Assembly: GCA_003344405.1 (NCBI GenBank)
Contig: NOWV01000019.1
Location: 372,001-436,000 of the forward strand
DNA length: 64,000 bases
Direction of reading: 5' to 3'
Source: Trichoplax sp. H2
Taxonomy: Eukaryota > Placozoa > Uniplacotomia > Trichoplacea
Below are positions 24,420-38,600 of this stretch, one piece after another; within the stretch, counting starts at the first letter, position 1; the number at the start of each line of letters is the position of its first letter. The notes below the pieces were generated by a model. That model ran no database searches and was not told the DNA's origin. It saw nothing but the letters and a program-made list of their open reading frames with translations. Both the position numbers and the translations under genes were made by a program.

Positions 24420-27400
24420 ATGGCGTCGTTGGCCACGAGGCCACACGGCGAATATATTCAACCATCGTTAGCGTCAACGTCGCAGGTAAGCCAGTCAACA
24501 ATAGTTTCATGTTCAATCTTATTTGATGGACAATTTCAATCCATCCTTCATTCCTTACCATGGGCATACCTTAGGTTAAGAGAAATCCCATCATGACTCC
24601 TCTGTCGTTCAATGAGACTCGGCTCCAAGTGATGCCAGTATTGAATTTTCAACGTCTGCATACAACTTTTTTTGGGGGGTGAAAAAAAAAAAGTTACTTA
24701 TTGATTGTCACTCATTATCATTTGTATTGTACTGTTTGTCGTAAGTGTAAATTTGGACTTTCGAGTGGAACGTGGCGGGACAACTTTGAAGAGTTTGCTG
24801 TAGAAGGTAGAATGCAAGTGAATGCAGGCATAAGAATTGCACTTTGGTAAATGAGTGGACTTGCTTGAAAATGTCACTTGAAATCCATTGGGCATCGTCG
24901 TCTTGTACTTCTCCTTGTACTGGCCATGCCAGAGAGAGAGAGAGTATTTGACAACTTTTTCCGAGGTGCGATAGCGAGACAAGGGCGGTATACAACAATC
25001 CTTGTTGGTGCTATTCTATTACAACAGTCGTTTGTATAGCGCGTGGATGCGTCCTCTTCCAGTCGTATAGATCGAGCGCCCGCCCCAACATCAACAGCTG
25101 ATTACTAACCATAGTCAGTTGGATCCCCTACTTACTTGTACAATAAAATCGTCAACAAATAAAAAAATACCATGTCTTAAATCATTACAGAATGACATAG
25201 TTGAGAATAAACCGCTAAATGGAGCGTGAGATATTGTGTAAAAAACACGCTCAAAATGGACGAGTTTCCGGACAACGCCGGTCAGTCCCGCGTCAAGAAC
25301 CCATCCCCGGTGTAGGCTTACTATACTGTATCAGTGAGTGGATGGCGTAAATCGGTGCCGACATGCTGCTCGCCGATTGATTTTTTTTCCTTATATAAGC
25401 TCCAGAGAGTGTCCAACATTCCTTCGCGGATTGGATAACTAGAGGCTGTCATGAAAAACCGTATTGCAGTAATAATAATGCTGGAGTGCTAAACATGAAA
25501 CATCCAGGATGGATTGAAGGGAGTAGAATCTAAACTGTGTACAGTTGGAAAGAAGGAGTGGCACGACGCAACGCGTTAACCATTCTCGTCTTCTACGATC
25601 AATTTACCGCTCCAAATTACAGTATAATGTCATAAAAAGACTGCCATAAGTAGAGAGTACATTCAAGAAACGAGCTCAACTCAAGGGCATGTTTTTTTCA
25701 CCTGCACTATTTTTACAACTTTGCTTGTTTTCCTTTTGAGGAAGGAGACAACGTCGTTGGATGGAAAGTGTGCAACAGAAATAGATACGTTGTGTGTGCA
25801 CTGTACAGTACACTATAGCCTGTATCATAATGATGAACATGCAAAATAGGCAACGTTGACTGTTGTATTGGCAAGGAGTTCCTCCCATCCCTCCTCCTCC
25901 TTCTCGTTCCTGCTCCTCCCTCTCCCTTCTTCTCTTTCACTCGGTTTTATCTTCTTTTCAATGCATTGATTGCCTAAAAGAGTCGGTCTTCTCAACATTT
26001 ACCACCAAAGTGCTACACCAAACTTTTTTTTGTTTCGTAACTGTTGCACTGCTTCAGAATATCATTGTATTATCGACATTTTCCCCTCCTCTTAATTGAT
26101 GTCTGCTGTTCATGTACAATTGTGCATGTGGCTGTTACCGATGAGTCACTTCCATCTTGGAGATGGTTGCATTTAGCAACTTACAGCCATTTACAAGTTT
26201 TTCTTTGCGTTCATAATATTGTAAGTCGTGTCATGCCAGCAGTGAGATGACAACGATTAGGCAAGTTTCAATGGTGTAAGTTTATATAGAAATCGTAAGA
26301 GTTGTCTATCCATGGATCGGTCCGGATATCTCTCACATTTCATGCATGTTCTCCCAAATTGTCTCCAGCTGACATGTAAAGGGGTTTCAAATTTTTTTAT
26401 CGTGTGTATTAAGAATTTGAGATGCCCTTGATGACAGACGTTATTTGTTTAGTATGTACCAATTTACCCATAGTTTGTCTTGACATGATACCTACGTACC
26501 TCTGACAGGGAAGTTGGAAAAATATCCACTTCTACAGGGTGGATAGGACACAGGTTGTACGAATGTTTAAAGTGGGTAGAGGAGTCGGGTAGACAGGCCT
26601 GATTGAAATGCTCAGTCGTCGCTTTTATACCGATTAAAGTACTTTGCGGTACGACATCATCTACATAGAATTATGGGATCAATTCCAATTGACTGCAATG
26701 GATCCGAACTAGGCTACGCTTCTAACTTGTGTAACATGGACTTTCCCTGATTGCCTACTAGGAAGGAGTCCTTACTTGTTTGAAATCGACACCGCCACGC
26801 TTCTTTCTACATTACAATTAGCTATCAACGATATCACGGTATCCTGCTACAAGTAATGTTATTCCTAGGCTGTTACACTACTCCAATTTCAATGTCGTAT
26901 TCGACAGTTCCCAATCAAGAATGTGCTTATTGATGAAGGCCTCTTAGCCGATCTTGCTGACCGACATTTCTGTCGCTGCATTTGTTGCCATAGAGAGACT
27001 CCCTCTAGGTTCACTGTCACGACGACCGGAAGTCCGTACTTCAGTTCGATCGTCACGTAAAAGCATTGGTCAAAGCGCGTTCCATACAGTACGTCTTGTC
27101 CATCTGTCTGTCGACACCACTCTCTGTTGTCATTCTCAAAGCTTAGTCAAGAGTGATAGAATTTCCATGAAAACAAGACGAGTGAGTGATATCGTATAGA
27201 GTGTTCTGGTACACTACAGTGTACAGTACATTGTACCATGGTACTGAAAAGCTTGAGTTTGCATTCTACATCTCTGAGACCGAATGTATGGTCTTGTATG
27301 AAGATATTGATACTGTATCAGTAGCATGGTCTATGTACAATTGGACATGCAGAGTGGATACTGTAACTTTATCGTACTCTAATAAATGCGCGTTCACTGT

Positions 27401-30400
27401 ACTAGCGATAGTAGACTGTATGATACCAGGGTCAAAAGTGGTAGAGAAGACACAAGAAACGATCGATTGAAAATTTCAAGCTGACGCATTGTCCTAATTA
27501 CCATGGATGCGGTGAATGTTCCATGCTCATTTTTGCTCATTTAGGACAAGGTGATGACATTGAAAGGATTTGCAACCTCTATCACACTTTTCGACCATTG
27601 ATCCATGTTTAACGATCGAGTACTATTGCTGAAGACTACAGTGGGGCGTAAAGTGACGAGTGATTCAGTTTGACCGACTGCACTGGAATGCATGTACCCA
27701 TTTTCCACTGGATAGTGAAGATTGAAAAGGTTGAGAATTAATTGATAATAATAATATTGCAAGTCAAGAAAAGGCCAAAGACGCTGCCCTTTTTTTATAC
27801 TTGTCTTGACTGGACCGACTTGTCCTTCCTGCAATTGACTACCTTGGCAAGTAATGAATAAATCAAACTTATCTCGGGTACGATAAGAGTCTTTTGAACA
27901 CAAATGCAAACTAATTTGACAATGATTTGACCGCGATCGTAGCCAAGGATCATCATCATCATCTTGTACCGACCACATCATTTAGGCATCCATCCCTCTT
28001 TGTACTTTTAAAGTCAACCTACTGTATTACAAAAAATAAACCATCCTATTTTGATGTCAATACTTATCCTTTCGTTCCATTTTAACATCAATAGTCTGAA
28101 CATTTCATGGATATAGCGTGAATGATCGTATCCTTGCCTAGCAGCAAGGTTGATTTTTTGCAGCTTTAGCCAACTCGATAGCATGACTGTCTACGCCATA
28201 AAATGCCCAAAACAGTAATATCGCCTTTTGTGTACATTATTATCAATTAGTCGCATTTTGAATCGTTCATTTCTATTATGGATAGATAGTTTTATGAAAA
28301 CACCAATACAACTTTCAATCAATCAATTTGAGTTATGTGACTTCACTACATGATTGGACAGCTTATGACTCTTTCTCACTTTCATTTCGATAGCATTCGT
28401 GACATGATTTAATGAAGGTGCCAGTAGTTGACGCTCTAGAAATTGTAGTCTTACTCTTTTCTCTATTTTTAGTTTGCTGTTAAGCACTAGTACCTTAAAG
28501 TGTAACATTTTGCCTATACTATTGAACGAGTATATAGCAGCTACATAATCAATGGGCTATCATCAATCAGCCTTCTCATACGACATTTCAAGAATTAATC
28601 AGTGTAGTCATTTGTATGGAAAGAAGCGCATGATATAATAGAACTTGAGTAATTCATACAGAATCGATTTTTGCACATTGATTATCCAATCAAAGAAGAT
28701 TTGTATTTTGGGCGACAATTAACTTCGACCGTCTGAATAGTAGTTGAACTATAAGTTAATTTCTGAAATGTTGATATGGTGCAGTAATTGGTGTAAGATA
28801 ATTAATATCGAATATCACTGTTCATTGATATTGATTTGTTTTATCTTTACCCTTACAACAATAAAGGACGTACAACCTTCACCTTTGCAATTATTAGCAG
28901 CGACATGTAGTAAAATTGGTCAAGGACCAGAACAGCAACAACAACCGCAGCCGCAACAGCAGCAACAACAACAAGTTGCTGCTGTAGTAGTTCAACAGCA
29001 ACATCACCATTTACACCATCATCAACAAGCGCAACCGCCACCTCCGCAACATCATCACCATCAACGGCAACAGCATCAACAGCAGGTTACCGAAGTGCCA
29101 CCAGCCAATATGAATCAGAGAATAGCAAATAATGCACAAACTATTTCTAACGAATATACTAATAGCGCCGGTAATTGGAGCCATGAGACTACCTCCAATG
29201 CTCATACCAATAATTCTAATAATACAAATAATGGAAATAATGGCAACTCACCAAGAGATAGCAGAAGTAGTGTCGTAGTATCTTATCCTAACACACATTT
29301 TAATGTAGCCAATGTTAATCCTAATCTACAACAAGCTGTTGCACCGTCTTTTTACAGCAATTATGATCCTAATGAGATGTATTATGCATCGGGCAATAGT
29401 AACGCATTAATTAGAGTTCCAAATCCACCTAGTGGACACGTCCAACAACATAGGAATAATGTTAGCGGTGTCAGTAGTGGAGGTGTTAGTGAATCGCAAT
29501 CATCGCCGCATTATGTCGGTGGTATACAAACTAGTGTAAATGCAACTACGGTTGTAGCTGCATCTCATAATTATATCACAAATAAGGATGTTAGCGTTGT
29601 TACTGTTGGTAATAGTGGTGGTAGTTACAATTGGCCTCAGAAAAGCAATAACGTTAACGACCAACAACAGCAACAACAACAACAACAACAGCAACAACAA
29701 CAACCACAACAGCAACAAGTGGCAACTGCACCATGGTTAGCACTTCGTTCAACTGCTTGGACCCCCAACAACGCAGCTCAGAATAATTCCTATGCAGTAG
29801 GTTATCACTCGACAGCCAATTTAGGCAATTTAGCACCATTGTCTCCAGTACCGCCTCATATGTCTGGTGCACCACCTAATCTACCACCCCATGGTAATTT
29901 TATTAATCAGTATTATACACCAGATGCCAATGCAGCACCGAACGCTAATCAAGTACTAAATTATCCGCCAACTGTAACACCAGATGTCTCGCAAGGTCAT
30001 CAGGTCACTAATCCTCCGCAAGCGCCCGGAAGCAATAAAAAAGTAAGACGTGTTGCATGTTGCTGCCCAAATTGTCGTAATCCAGATTATAAACCACCTC
30101 AGGGTGGCAAGAAAATGCACGTATGCCATTATCAAGGTTGTAGTAAAGTCTACGGTAAAACATCTCATTTACGCGCACATCTTCGCTGGCACACTGGAGA
30201 ACGACCTTTTGTTTGTAATTGGTTATTTTGTGGTAAAAGATTTACTCGCTCAGATGAATTGCAACGACATCGGAGAACTCATACAGGAGAGAAAAAATTT
30301 GCATGTCAAGATTGTGGCAAACGTTTCATGAGAAGTGATCATTTATCGAAACATGTGAAAACACACAATAATACCAATTCTAAAAAGGGTTCTCAACACC

Positions 30401-30510
30401 AAGGTAAACAAACAGCTGGCTTGCAACCGAAACATGAATTACCAGATCAAGCCGCCACTTTAAGGCGTCAAAATATATCTTCAGGCGACCAAAGGTCATC
30501 AGAATATTGA
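24420..30510 (+). CDS. Sp-family zinc-finger transcription factor (Sp1-4-like), 2 coding exons, 569 aa
   Basis: Exon 1 is 24420-24485 (22 codons, [10 protein letters not shown] to STSQ, donor CAG|GTAAGC). Exon 2 is 28867-30510, after acceptor AATAAAG. The phase-0 junction gives [22 protein letters not shown], the 'Sp box' expected near the N-terminus of Sp proteins, directly after a Ser/Gln end. Then come Gln/His-rich and Asn/Ser-rich activation-type regions, including an uninterrupted polyglutamine around 29660-29700. A buttonhead-like box follows, CCCPNC (420-425), and three C2H2 fingers: Cys442/Cys447-His460/His464, Cys472/Cys477-His490/His494, Cys502/Cys505-His518/His522. The helices read [16 protein letters not shown] and RSDHLSKH, identical to the GC-box-reading fingers of Sp1, so it should bind GC/GT boxes in the nucleus. 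An ATG at 28744 opens the exon 2 frame further, but that part is intron-like. Confidence 0.93.
25392..25399 (+). promoter_or_regulatory. TATA-like element inside the Sp intron
   Basis: TATATAAG in relatively GC-rich surroundings. It could mark an internal promoter, but no exon or start downstream supports this, and such an octamer is not rare in AT-rich DNA. Confidence 0.2.
27541..27981 (-). CDS. Hypothetical 146-aa protein, antisense in the Sp intron
   Basis: ATG at 27981 (double ATG) opens 146 codons on the strand opposite the Sp gene. The composition is protein-like: an acidic run QDDDDDP near residue 6, a middle with [17 protein letters not shown], and a Ser/Thr-rich end with few low-complexity stretches. 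I recognise no domain, signal peptide or membrane segment. It could be a single-exon nested gene, one exon of a larger one, or chance in this less AT-rich intron. Confidence 0.3.
   Translation of the reverse strand: MMWSVQDDDDDPWLRSRSNHCQISLHLCSKDSYRTRDKFDLFITCQGSQLQEGQVGPVKTSIKKGQRLWPFLDLQYYYYQLILNLFNLHYPVENGYMHSSAVGQTESLVTLRPTVVFSNSTRSLNMDQWSKSVIEVANPFNVITLS
29662..29719 (+). repeat. CAA/CAG repeat encoding polyglutamine
   Basis: About twenty CAA or CAG codons, interrupted by one proline codon, in the Sp-family gene. A candidate length polymorphism within the activation region. Confidence 0.9.
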
Positions 30511-33500
30511 AACCTGGAGTCATTTTGATACGTAAACAATTTTTCACTGACTATATTTTTTAGCTTAAACATAGCACTTTATTTCCTTGATGTAATTTTT
30601 TTGTTGTTATCTCGAATGCTTGTACGCACCTTTAGTGAAGAAAAATCACAACGATTGTTGTGATAAAGTGGAATTATTACAGTAATTGATTGTTACAGTA
30701 ATTGATTGTTCATAATTACGAATAATTACAGCTACTGATCCAAACAATGTCACTGTTTTCTAACGGTAATACCGTAAGTTACTGTGAAGTAGTCATATTG
30801 AAAAAAAATCAAATTGGGATAGACAATACTTAGCTGCTACTTGAAAAGGAATCTTAAACGCGTCAATTTTGAGATATAGCGTATTAAATTTTTATTCTTG
30901 TTTTATTTAATATAACCTTTTTACATATATCTTTTCTCAAATTTTAATGCTAAAGCTTGACTTGATTTAAATTAGATAATGGATACTTGTGAACGTAATA
31001 TACGTATGTCTACTGCTGTCAATGCAAGGGAAATTAATATCATTTCATAAACAATGTTTTTCCGTATCAAATTGAAACATTGCTAATGTTGCACGAATTT
31101 TTCTAAATGTAATAGCAACTGTACATCATGTGCATGATATTTGGTATAAATCTATTTTACGTACGTTTACGTTGATATTCTATTGCGTTTCACCTTCAAT
31201 ATTCATCATGTTTAATTTATTGATAAATATAGACGTGTACACACTAATTCACATTAGTAATTTCGTGTTAACATGTAGCCGTGTGGATGTGTTCGATTGT
31301 GTGTTAATGTACATATGTGACCGCAGTTATGGAACCTCACTGCAACGTATTATCGTCACTTATGGTAGTATTGGCACTTTCGATCAGTTCAATTTAATGG
31401 CAATCTTAGTTCAGTAGCTTGTGCAATGAGACCGAAGGACCTTGCAAAATCTTTTTTGTAACCGTTGTTATACACTATGTATCTACATTTTAACTGTATG
31501 GTTCTTAACGTTACAATGGATAGCGTTTTATTTGTACTTCTGAATTTATTTTAACTCAATTCTTCTACTTAAGAGTATAAAGTTAATCAGCACTTCCCAA
31601 ATTGATATCGCTGTTGTTTTGGATTATAGTTAATAGTCCAGTGTTGCTTTTAGTTTTAATATGTCAACTTTCTGTTTTGTTTTGATGGATGAATTATGGA
31701 TATCGGATGTAAGCGTCTATCAATGCTTAATGGCGTTGCTGTTGATTCTGCAAAGGTGGATGTTAAGTTCAGCTTTTACTATTTAAAAACGATATTGGAG
31801 CTTTTGGCGAAAAATTTCAGTGAGTTGAATCGATGTTTTATCGGAACTATAAATTCATTACTACAAATGTTTTATGATACGTTCTTTCAACGCTCTTTTT
31901 TACTTAATACATATATATGCGATATATATGGAACGTGCATATATCCCGTAACACATATACCTAAAACTATATATAAAATAATGTCTAAAATAATCAAAAT
32001 GTTATTCTCGAATGTTGGCTTGTTGTTATTTGTTTAAAAACTTAGGATTGTAACATGATGACAAATCTATAGTTACAGTAAATGAGAACCTTACATTGGT
32101 GGTTATAGCCTGTATCGTTCAATTAACATTGGGAATTGCACTTTGAATTACTGATGACAACTTACTTTGACAACTGATGTTGTCGAAGATTCAAGTATAT
32201 GTTTGCTTAATCAGGTTGTTGACTGGGTCTTGGAGGAATACGTGCAATTAAAAAGCGTCCTCAGTAATGATATTTCGTTTTTTATGTTGGTAAAGAAACT
32301 ACGGAGAGATTAATTGTAGATCATTTACAATAAATGCTTAAAGTATCAGAAAAAATTTAATAAAATAATAACTTAAAGTGAAAATATTGTCGCAGTATTT
32401 ATGGCTCAAGATGAGTACCGTAGAAGTTAACAGCGTGCGGTCTCGTATGATTGTTGCGTGCAGTGGTATCTTTAGTACTACACTAGGGACTGATCTATAA
32501 ATGGGCAATAGGACAAGATCATCGCATTGCAGCATCATCAATAAAATTAACTGACATCCTGTAATATCATTAATATAGAAAAGTAGATGGTTATTATGGT
32601 AACTAAGAAAGGTGATAAATACATATGCTACTATATCGCTGCGTTGTTGTTTCATTAGTATAATATAATTATTATTTTTATCCGTGATGTGCAGGTATCA
32701 AGAGCAGAATTATATACTGACATTGTGTCGTAGAATGTGGCTGGTATACGGTCTAATAACAGTGGTAGCAATTACTGTCCATAACTGACTAAGTACTTAG
32801 TCGAATATCGCATACAAGTACACGTATTAACAACTTCTGAGTATAAAGCTAGTCATAAGGATAGGAAAAATTTAACTGATGATTACCAAATTATGCATGT
32901 ACGCATTCGCATTTAGGGCAAAAATTATTAGTAATCGGAAAAGGAAGACATACGTAATCAAATTTTATTTATTTTCTATAACGTACTCGGGTATAAAATC
33001 AATTGTATAATCCTGTAATATATCCCCAGAACTTTCATCAGTTATGTATATTTTCGAATATACAAGAAGATACAGTTTTTGCTTACATTATTTACAATAT
33101 CTATAGGTAATATGGGTTTAGATACACCATTGAAAGAGCTTGTCTATACCATTTAGATACAGAATATGAATGAGATTCTGATAAAGACGTTTCCACATCA
33201 TAGTAACTGTACAGCATAATAGGATGGAGTTTAAAGCATTAATTAAAGGTTAATTTTGCAACTAGCTATCATTCTAAAATACCAGTTTCACAAATTTAAA
33301 AATGCCAATCTAACAGAACTATTCACATATGTTTCATTACACGTTTCGATTTCAATTCTAATAAATATTTCCATTGCTAAAAATTTTATCGTAGTTTTTC
33401 TTGCATTTAATGTTAACGTTTTTCAACGTACTGGCAATTGGTAGATTAGGATATTTTGATAACTTCTTGTGTTTTGCTAATATATAGACACTGATACCAT

Positions 33501-35648
33501 CTCTAACAGATTGATAGTTATAACAAAGGGATTAAGAATTAGTTAAAAATTGAGATAACTCACGTTACGAGCTCATTAAGTTTTCTACAAATCAAATCGT
33601 TATAGTCTTTAATATTTTAATTTGTGGCCTTAAAATCGCGATTAATATTTTAAGCCAACATATTCGTGCGCTATCTTAAGACTAGACCTGAGAAAGGTTG
33701 GATCAGACCTATAGTCATGACTTTGAGATCAATAGACTACTTCAATAGCTAATTAACTTATAATTATCAGCTCATTATGATTTTATATGTTAAGACTTTC
33801 AATTGCCGATTTTCTTAAGTAATGATCGCAGTAGCCCTAATTGGCAATTAAAATTTCTAATTAAAAGTAAATCGTTCTATGTGGCCTTCTGCTATTATCA
33901 ACTAATGAATCCAATCTCTAATAGAATCTTGGTGAAAGGAAAAGCATCTTCGTTTACAATTCATTCTAAAAGTTACTAACTTGAACTTACTAATCAATGC
34001 GACCTACCTAGTACAAATTAAATCCATAATTGAGGGGCTAGTAAATAATGCTAACTTGCAATTCGGCCATGTGTATTTCACCAGCTTATTCCATTGCCTT
34101 TAATAAAAAAATAATCCAATAAGCGAAATAAACAGTTATTTTAATAATCATTGTTAGTTTGCATTTGTACTTTAATTATATTGTGACATGAGTATATCTG
34201 CCGAATCATTTATTGCTACTGATAGCTGCTATTTTCAATTGAGATTAAGGTTCAATTTTAATTCATGTCATATCGTAAACTGTTTTTGCTAACTAAATAT
34301 TATAATACCAGTGGAGAACTGTCAAGACAGAAGACGTATCAAATAGTCTATTCAAAAATAATAATTAACCTGTATTCCGTCAAGATTGAATCCCTTTTGA
34401 TAGTTTAATTTTCTACGAAAAGGATGAACAAATTTTAAAGGCCTTAGTAACAGTTCGTTCTACATCTTTTCATACAAGAAATCAATCGTCTAAGCAATGG
34501 AATCGAAAGCATCTTTTTAAAGGATTTTAATTCACAATCACCAGCTCATTAAGACATCATCAGTTCAGATTATTTATTGTTATCGATAATTGATGATGTC
34601 TAATGTGTCCAAATGATACTGATTTCTTTCCATTTCTTTTTCATTGCACATCATAATCTGCTTTAGAAAACTAATTGATACGGTATCAAATCGATTAATA
34701 GTCCCGGCAATAATGTCAGCAATCTATTGAAAAAGCTTATTAACCTGTAATTACCTTATTATTAAGACCTTATCAGTGGAGATTATTCATAGCCGTAGAT
34801 AAAACTAATTTGATCACTGATATTTGAATCCAGTCCGTTAGATAAGATCATTATTGATTCAATTATTGGCCGACTACTGGCTATCGAAATGTATTGGGGG
34901 CAAATTCGCTGGAAGAATTAATCAAGGCTCTTTGTTATGAATTGATATCGATCTCGATTTATATTATAGGAACTTACAGATTAAATTACCACCTAGGGGA
35001 AAATAATAATATGAACTAGAGATCATCATCATGATAGAGGTGGAGCGAAATTCAATTACATTATACTGGCTTGTGTCTCATTGGTTACAATATTGACAAA
35101 TTAACTGCTTGTTATTGGTAGATCAATATCAATATGTCAATTATAGATTTGCAATATAGATAGTTGATTCTAATAGATAAAATTGAATGGAATAAAGTAA
35201 TTTAGATCGTTGGCAAAAAGATGCATTAACAAAACATTCTTCTCCAGGACAATACAATAAGAGATAGCTTGAGCAGTCACTATCCTGATGTTAGTTTAAG
35301 AAGGTTCAAATTTGAAAAGGAAAAATCAACAAGGATAAAATAGCCGACAAAGCAAAGGGGATTTGATCTCCTCCCTTAATTTAAATAAAGGTGACGCCAT
35401 CGTTAGCTTTCCTGACTTACTTCAGTATAGCAAGGAAAGCAAACCAGACTGTCGCATTGCTGCAGTTCAATCAAGGTAGCAGAAAATTGGTGAAAACATA
35501 AATACCTTGCAACCGTTGGTTCATTTTTTATCATTATCTTTCTTCTTGATTACCCTCATCGGTATCCTCGATAATAAATCAAATTAAGTGATATATTGCT
35601 ATCAAAATTGAATTGGATCCTCTTTAAATAGATCACTAACTTGCAAAG
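30511..35648. other. 3' side of the Sp gene and intergenic DNA
   Basis: The first kilobase or more is probably Sp 3' untranslated sequence. It holds a doubled ATTACAGTAATTGATTGT at 30677-30712. No exon recognised up to the proposed first exon of DPP-like gene A; frames of 60-113 codons at 31130-32655 lack family resemblance. Confidence 0.45.
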
Positions 35649-38600
35649 ATGAAAAGGAGAGAATCGGAATATGTAAGTTTTATTTTACGCTGTTTCTTTT
35701 GCTGTGAAAGATGGAGTGATAATCCATATCTGCATTGGGTGAACAATGCTTTCGCCTGTATTTTTACTCAAGGGAATGAAATTTGCTGTATTCAATCTTT
35801 AAATATAATCACCTATCTTCTCCCTTTGGATGAGCTAGAAAACAGAAAGATAAAACACAGCTAGATAGATAGGATTTGATCTGTTCTTTAATTCTCTTCG
35901 TTCATCGGGATCTATTTTTATCCTCTAAACTCATACACAATTACTCTTTGCCTTACGATTTTTTTTATTCTACTGCGCTTTCTAATCGACAGTAATAAAT
36001 ATTACTATTCTGATTGAGGTATGAAGATGTATTCTACTCTATCCACAGTCTTAGAGAGCTAATGATAGGTTATTTTGTGATATCGGTATATTTAGTCAAC
36101 AGAAACTGGATTATAATCCCTTTGATATTCAATTTCGTGTATAGGAATGAGTCATCTATACTTGAGATATCTCTACAATTATCCTATTCAGATAATAATA
36201 AATCTTGTGGTCTCCGATTTTAATAGATGAGTGTAGTTTACATGCCATTGAAGGTTATTCAACTATCTTTAACTTGATCTATAGCTTCTTATTTCGGACT
36301 AGGTAGAGCAATATATCGAAGGAACTTGATAGAATAATGCTATTCAAGTAATTTACTTTCACTAATGGGGTAGAAACAGTAAATTTAATATTGTAGTAGC
36401 TCATTAGTCGGTACAATATATAATTTTCTATAACATTGAATTTCCTTTAGTCTACAGTACCTACATAATTAATTGCGTTTTAAATCGATTTACCAGTAAA
36501 TACCAAGTTAGTACCGGTAATAATCGTCCTTGAAATTAAATCATTCCTTAATTTCAGGTCTGATGGGGATTATAACATAGAGTTGGGACAATTCTAGTTA
36601 CTGTTTTATCTGTGCAATGTACAGTAGTATTATCTGATTTATGGACTAGTTGGCTATGGTATAACAGTATTTCATCTTGTTTCCTTTAGCTGTAATGATT
36701 AAAATTTTTAGATACTATGTCAATCTATTTAGATTAACATAGTATAAATTCAATTTATTTCAAACGGCTTGATTATTCCGTGACTGAAATATATCCAAGT
36801 AAAGATTCTTAAAGGCTTATTAGTGATAGAATTAAAATTTATCTTTCCTATACCAATTTTCTTACTCTAAAGAATGCAACATGCATATTATAAATTTAGC
36901 TTATGGAGCACATAGATTAATATTGGGCTTGTGCCGAGCAGAATAATATTATTTCTAAAGCATTGGTCACTTTCTGACCGACAAAGTTCTAAAATAGACT
37001 CTTATCGCTCATCAATGCTCAAATAGGTTGAGCCCTTCTTATCGGGTTAGTTTCAGATTTAATTTCAATTTCCTTCAAAATATCGGCACCTTCTATTGCT
37101 TGGTACTGCATGATTCTAGTGGATAATTATAATTGATTACTTCGATTTTCTGATCTTTCATATTGGCTATTATTTGTTATCCATTCTAGTGCTAATTATT
37201 CTACAAATTCTTAAAAAAATAAAATATTTGCGCAGTATCGTTCGACAAGCTCTAAATCTGATGATTTCAATTTTGACTTTATTGCTACATTTGATTAGAA
37301 CGTCCAAGAAGAACGCCGAACTCGCTCGAAATCGAAACGCACTATTATATGGATAGTCATTGCCCTTACCATTTTAGCGATAATTGCAACCGCAGTAGCG
37401 CTAGTAGTCGTATTGAGAGGTAAATTATTTCTACCTTGTATTTGCATGCGACATATAATTTTTTTGCTTGCAAAGTGATGTAAATACAAGTACTAGACGC
37501 AGAAATAGGCATTGTATCGCAAGCCATTATAGAAATAAGAATAGTATAGCGTAAGAAAATATTTCATGTTAGTAAAGGTGCGCTCAAAATACTATGAAAT
37601 ATTGCAATGCTGCGTACAAACGAAAAAATTATTGTAGTTTCTTTTGTAAAGATGAAAATAACGGCTAATAGCTTGAGGTACAGAACTGGACTACTTCGAT
37701 GAAATATCATATCATAAGCAAATAATTCGCATGGTTAAGGAAGTAGCTTAAATAATCTAAACTAAGGAAATAAATTTATACGTAAATGAAATTATTATAC
37801 AGGCTAGAAAATAGAGTCAAAAATTATCAAAGTGAACCGAATCTTAGACAGATGAAAGTCAATTGAGTAAAGATGATATATTATATACTGTATCTAAGAA
37901 TATAGTCGGTTAATATCCTGAAATTTTGATAACTTTATGGGGATAAAATTATAGGAATAGAAGCGAATATTAAGTATCCTACTAGCACAAGATGAGCAAG
38001 TATTTTATACAGATGAAAGATAATAATTCTAGGAAATCTTGTACATGTATAATATCTGTACGGGAATATATTTGAACAACTTGAAGCTTTAACTGTAAAT
38101 GAATATACCGTAGTCCATGAAAATCTTGTACAATTAAGAATAGAATCAAATATTGTATGCATTGAGAATATCTAATTAGTAGAACATTATCAATCAACAG
38201 ATCAACTGACAAACAATAATCAATCAACGCAACCTGGCTTTAGCTATGAAGATATGTTTAGTTCTTTATACCAATATCAAGGCTATGATGTCTTCTGGCA
38301 TGATGGTAAGTTATTTTACAGTTATCCAAGACTCTTTTATTTGTTCTGATAGTTTCTATCACTATTACTAATGCGTTGATGAATGTAAATGAAATTGTCC
38401 TATAGATGAAATTTATTCTTATAAAACTACTGGTGGTGATGTTCGTAGTCATAACTCCAAAACCACTAGTACACAAAATGTCATTACGCGAGCCTCATTG
38501 GTAAGATTATTTACATTTTAAATGCATACTAATGGTGCAATAAAGAGTGGATCGATTTTTTAATTTAATCTGTTTTATCTATCCAGAGCTTGTACTCAGC

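Larger units (their letters stand above)
24486..28866 (+). other. Large first coding intron of the Sp-family gene
   Basis: 4.4 kb, less AT-rich than the rest of the window. It holds a purine-rich (GA)n run near 24930, a TATATAAG element at 25392, palindromic GTAC-rich stretches near 27210-27245, and a minus-strand open frame at 27541-27981. No sense-strand exon could be supported. Confidence 0.7.

Noticed and set aside
28744-28866. ATG-started extension of the Sp-family frame
   Set aside because: The 41 extra residues are hydrophobic and unlike Sp N-termini. A good acceptor at 28865-28866 and the Sp-box match with exon 24420-24485 show it is intron.
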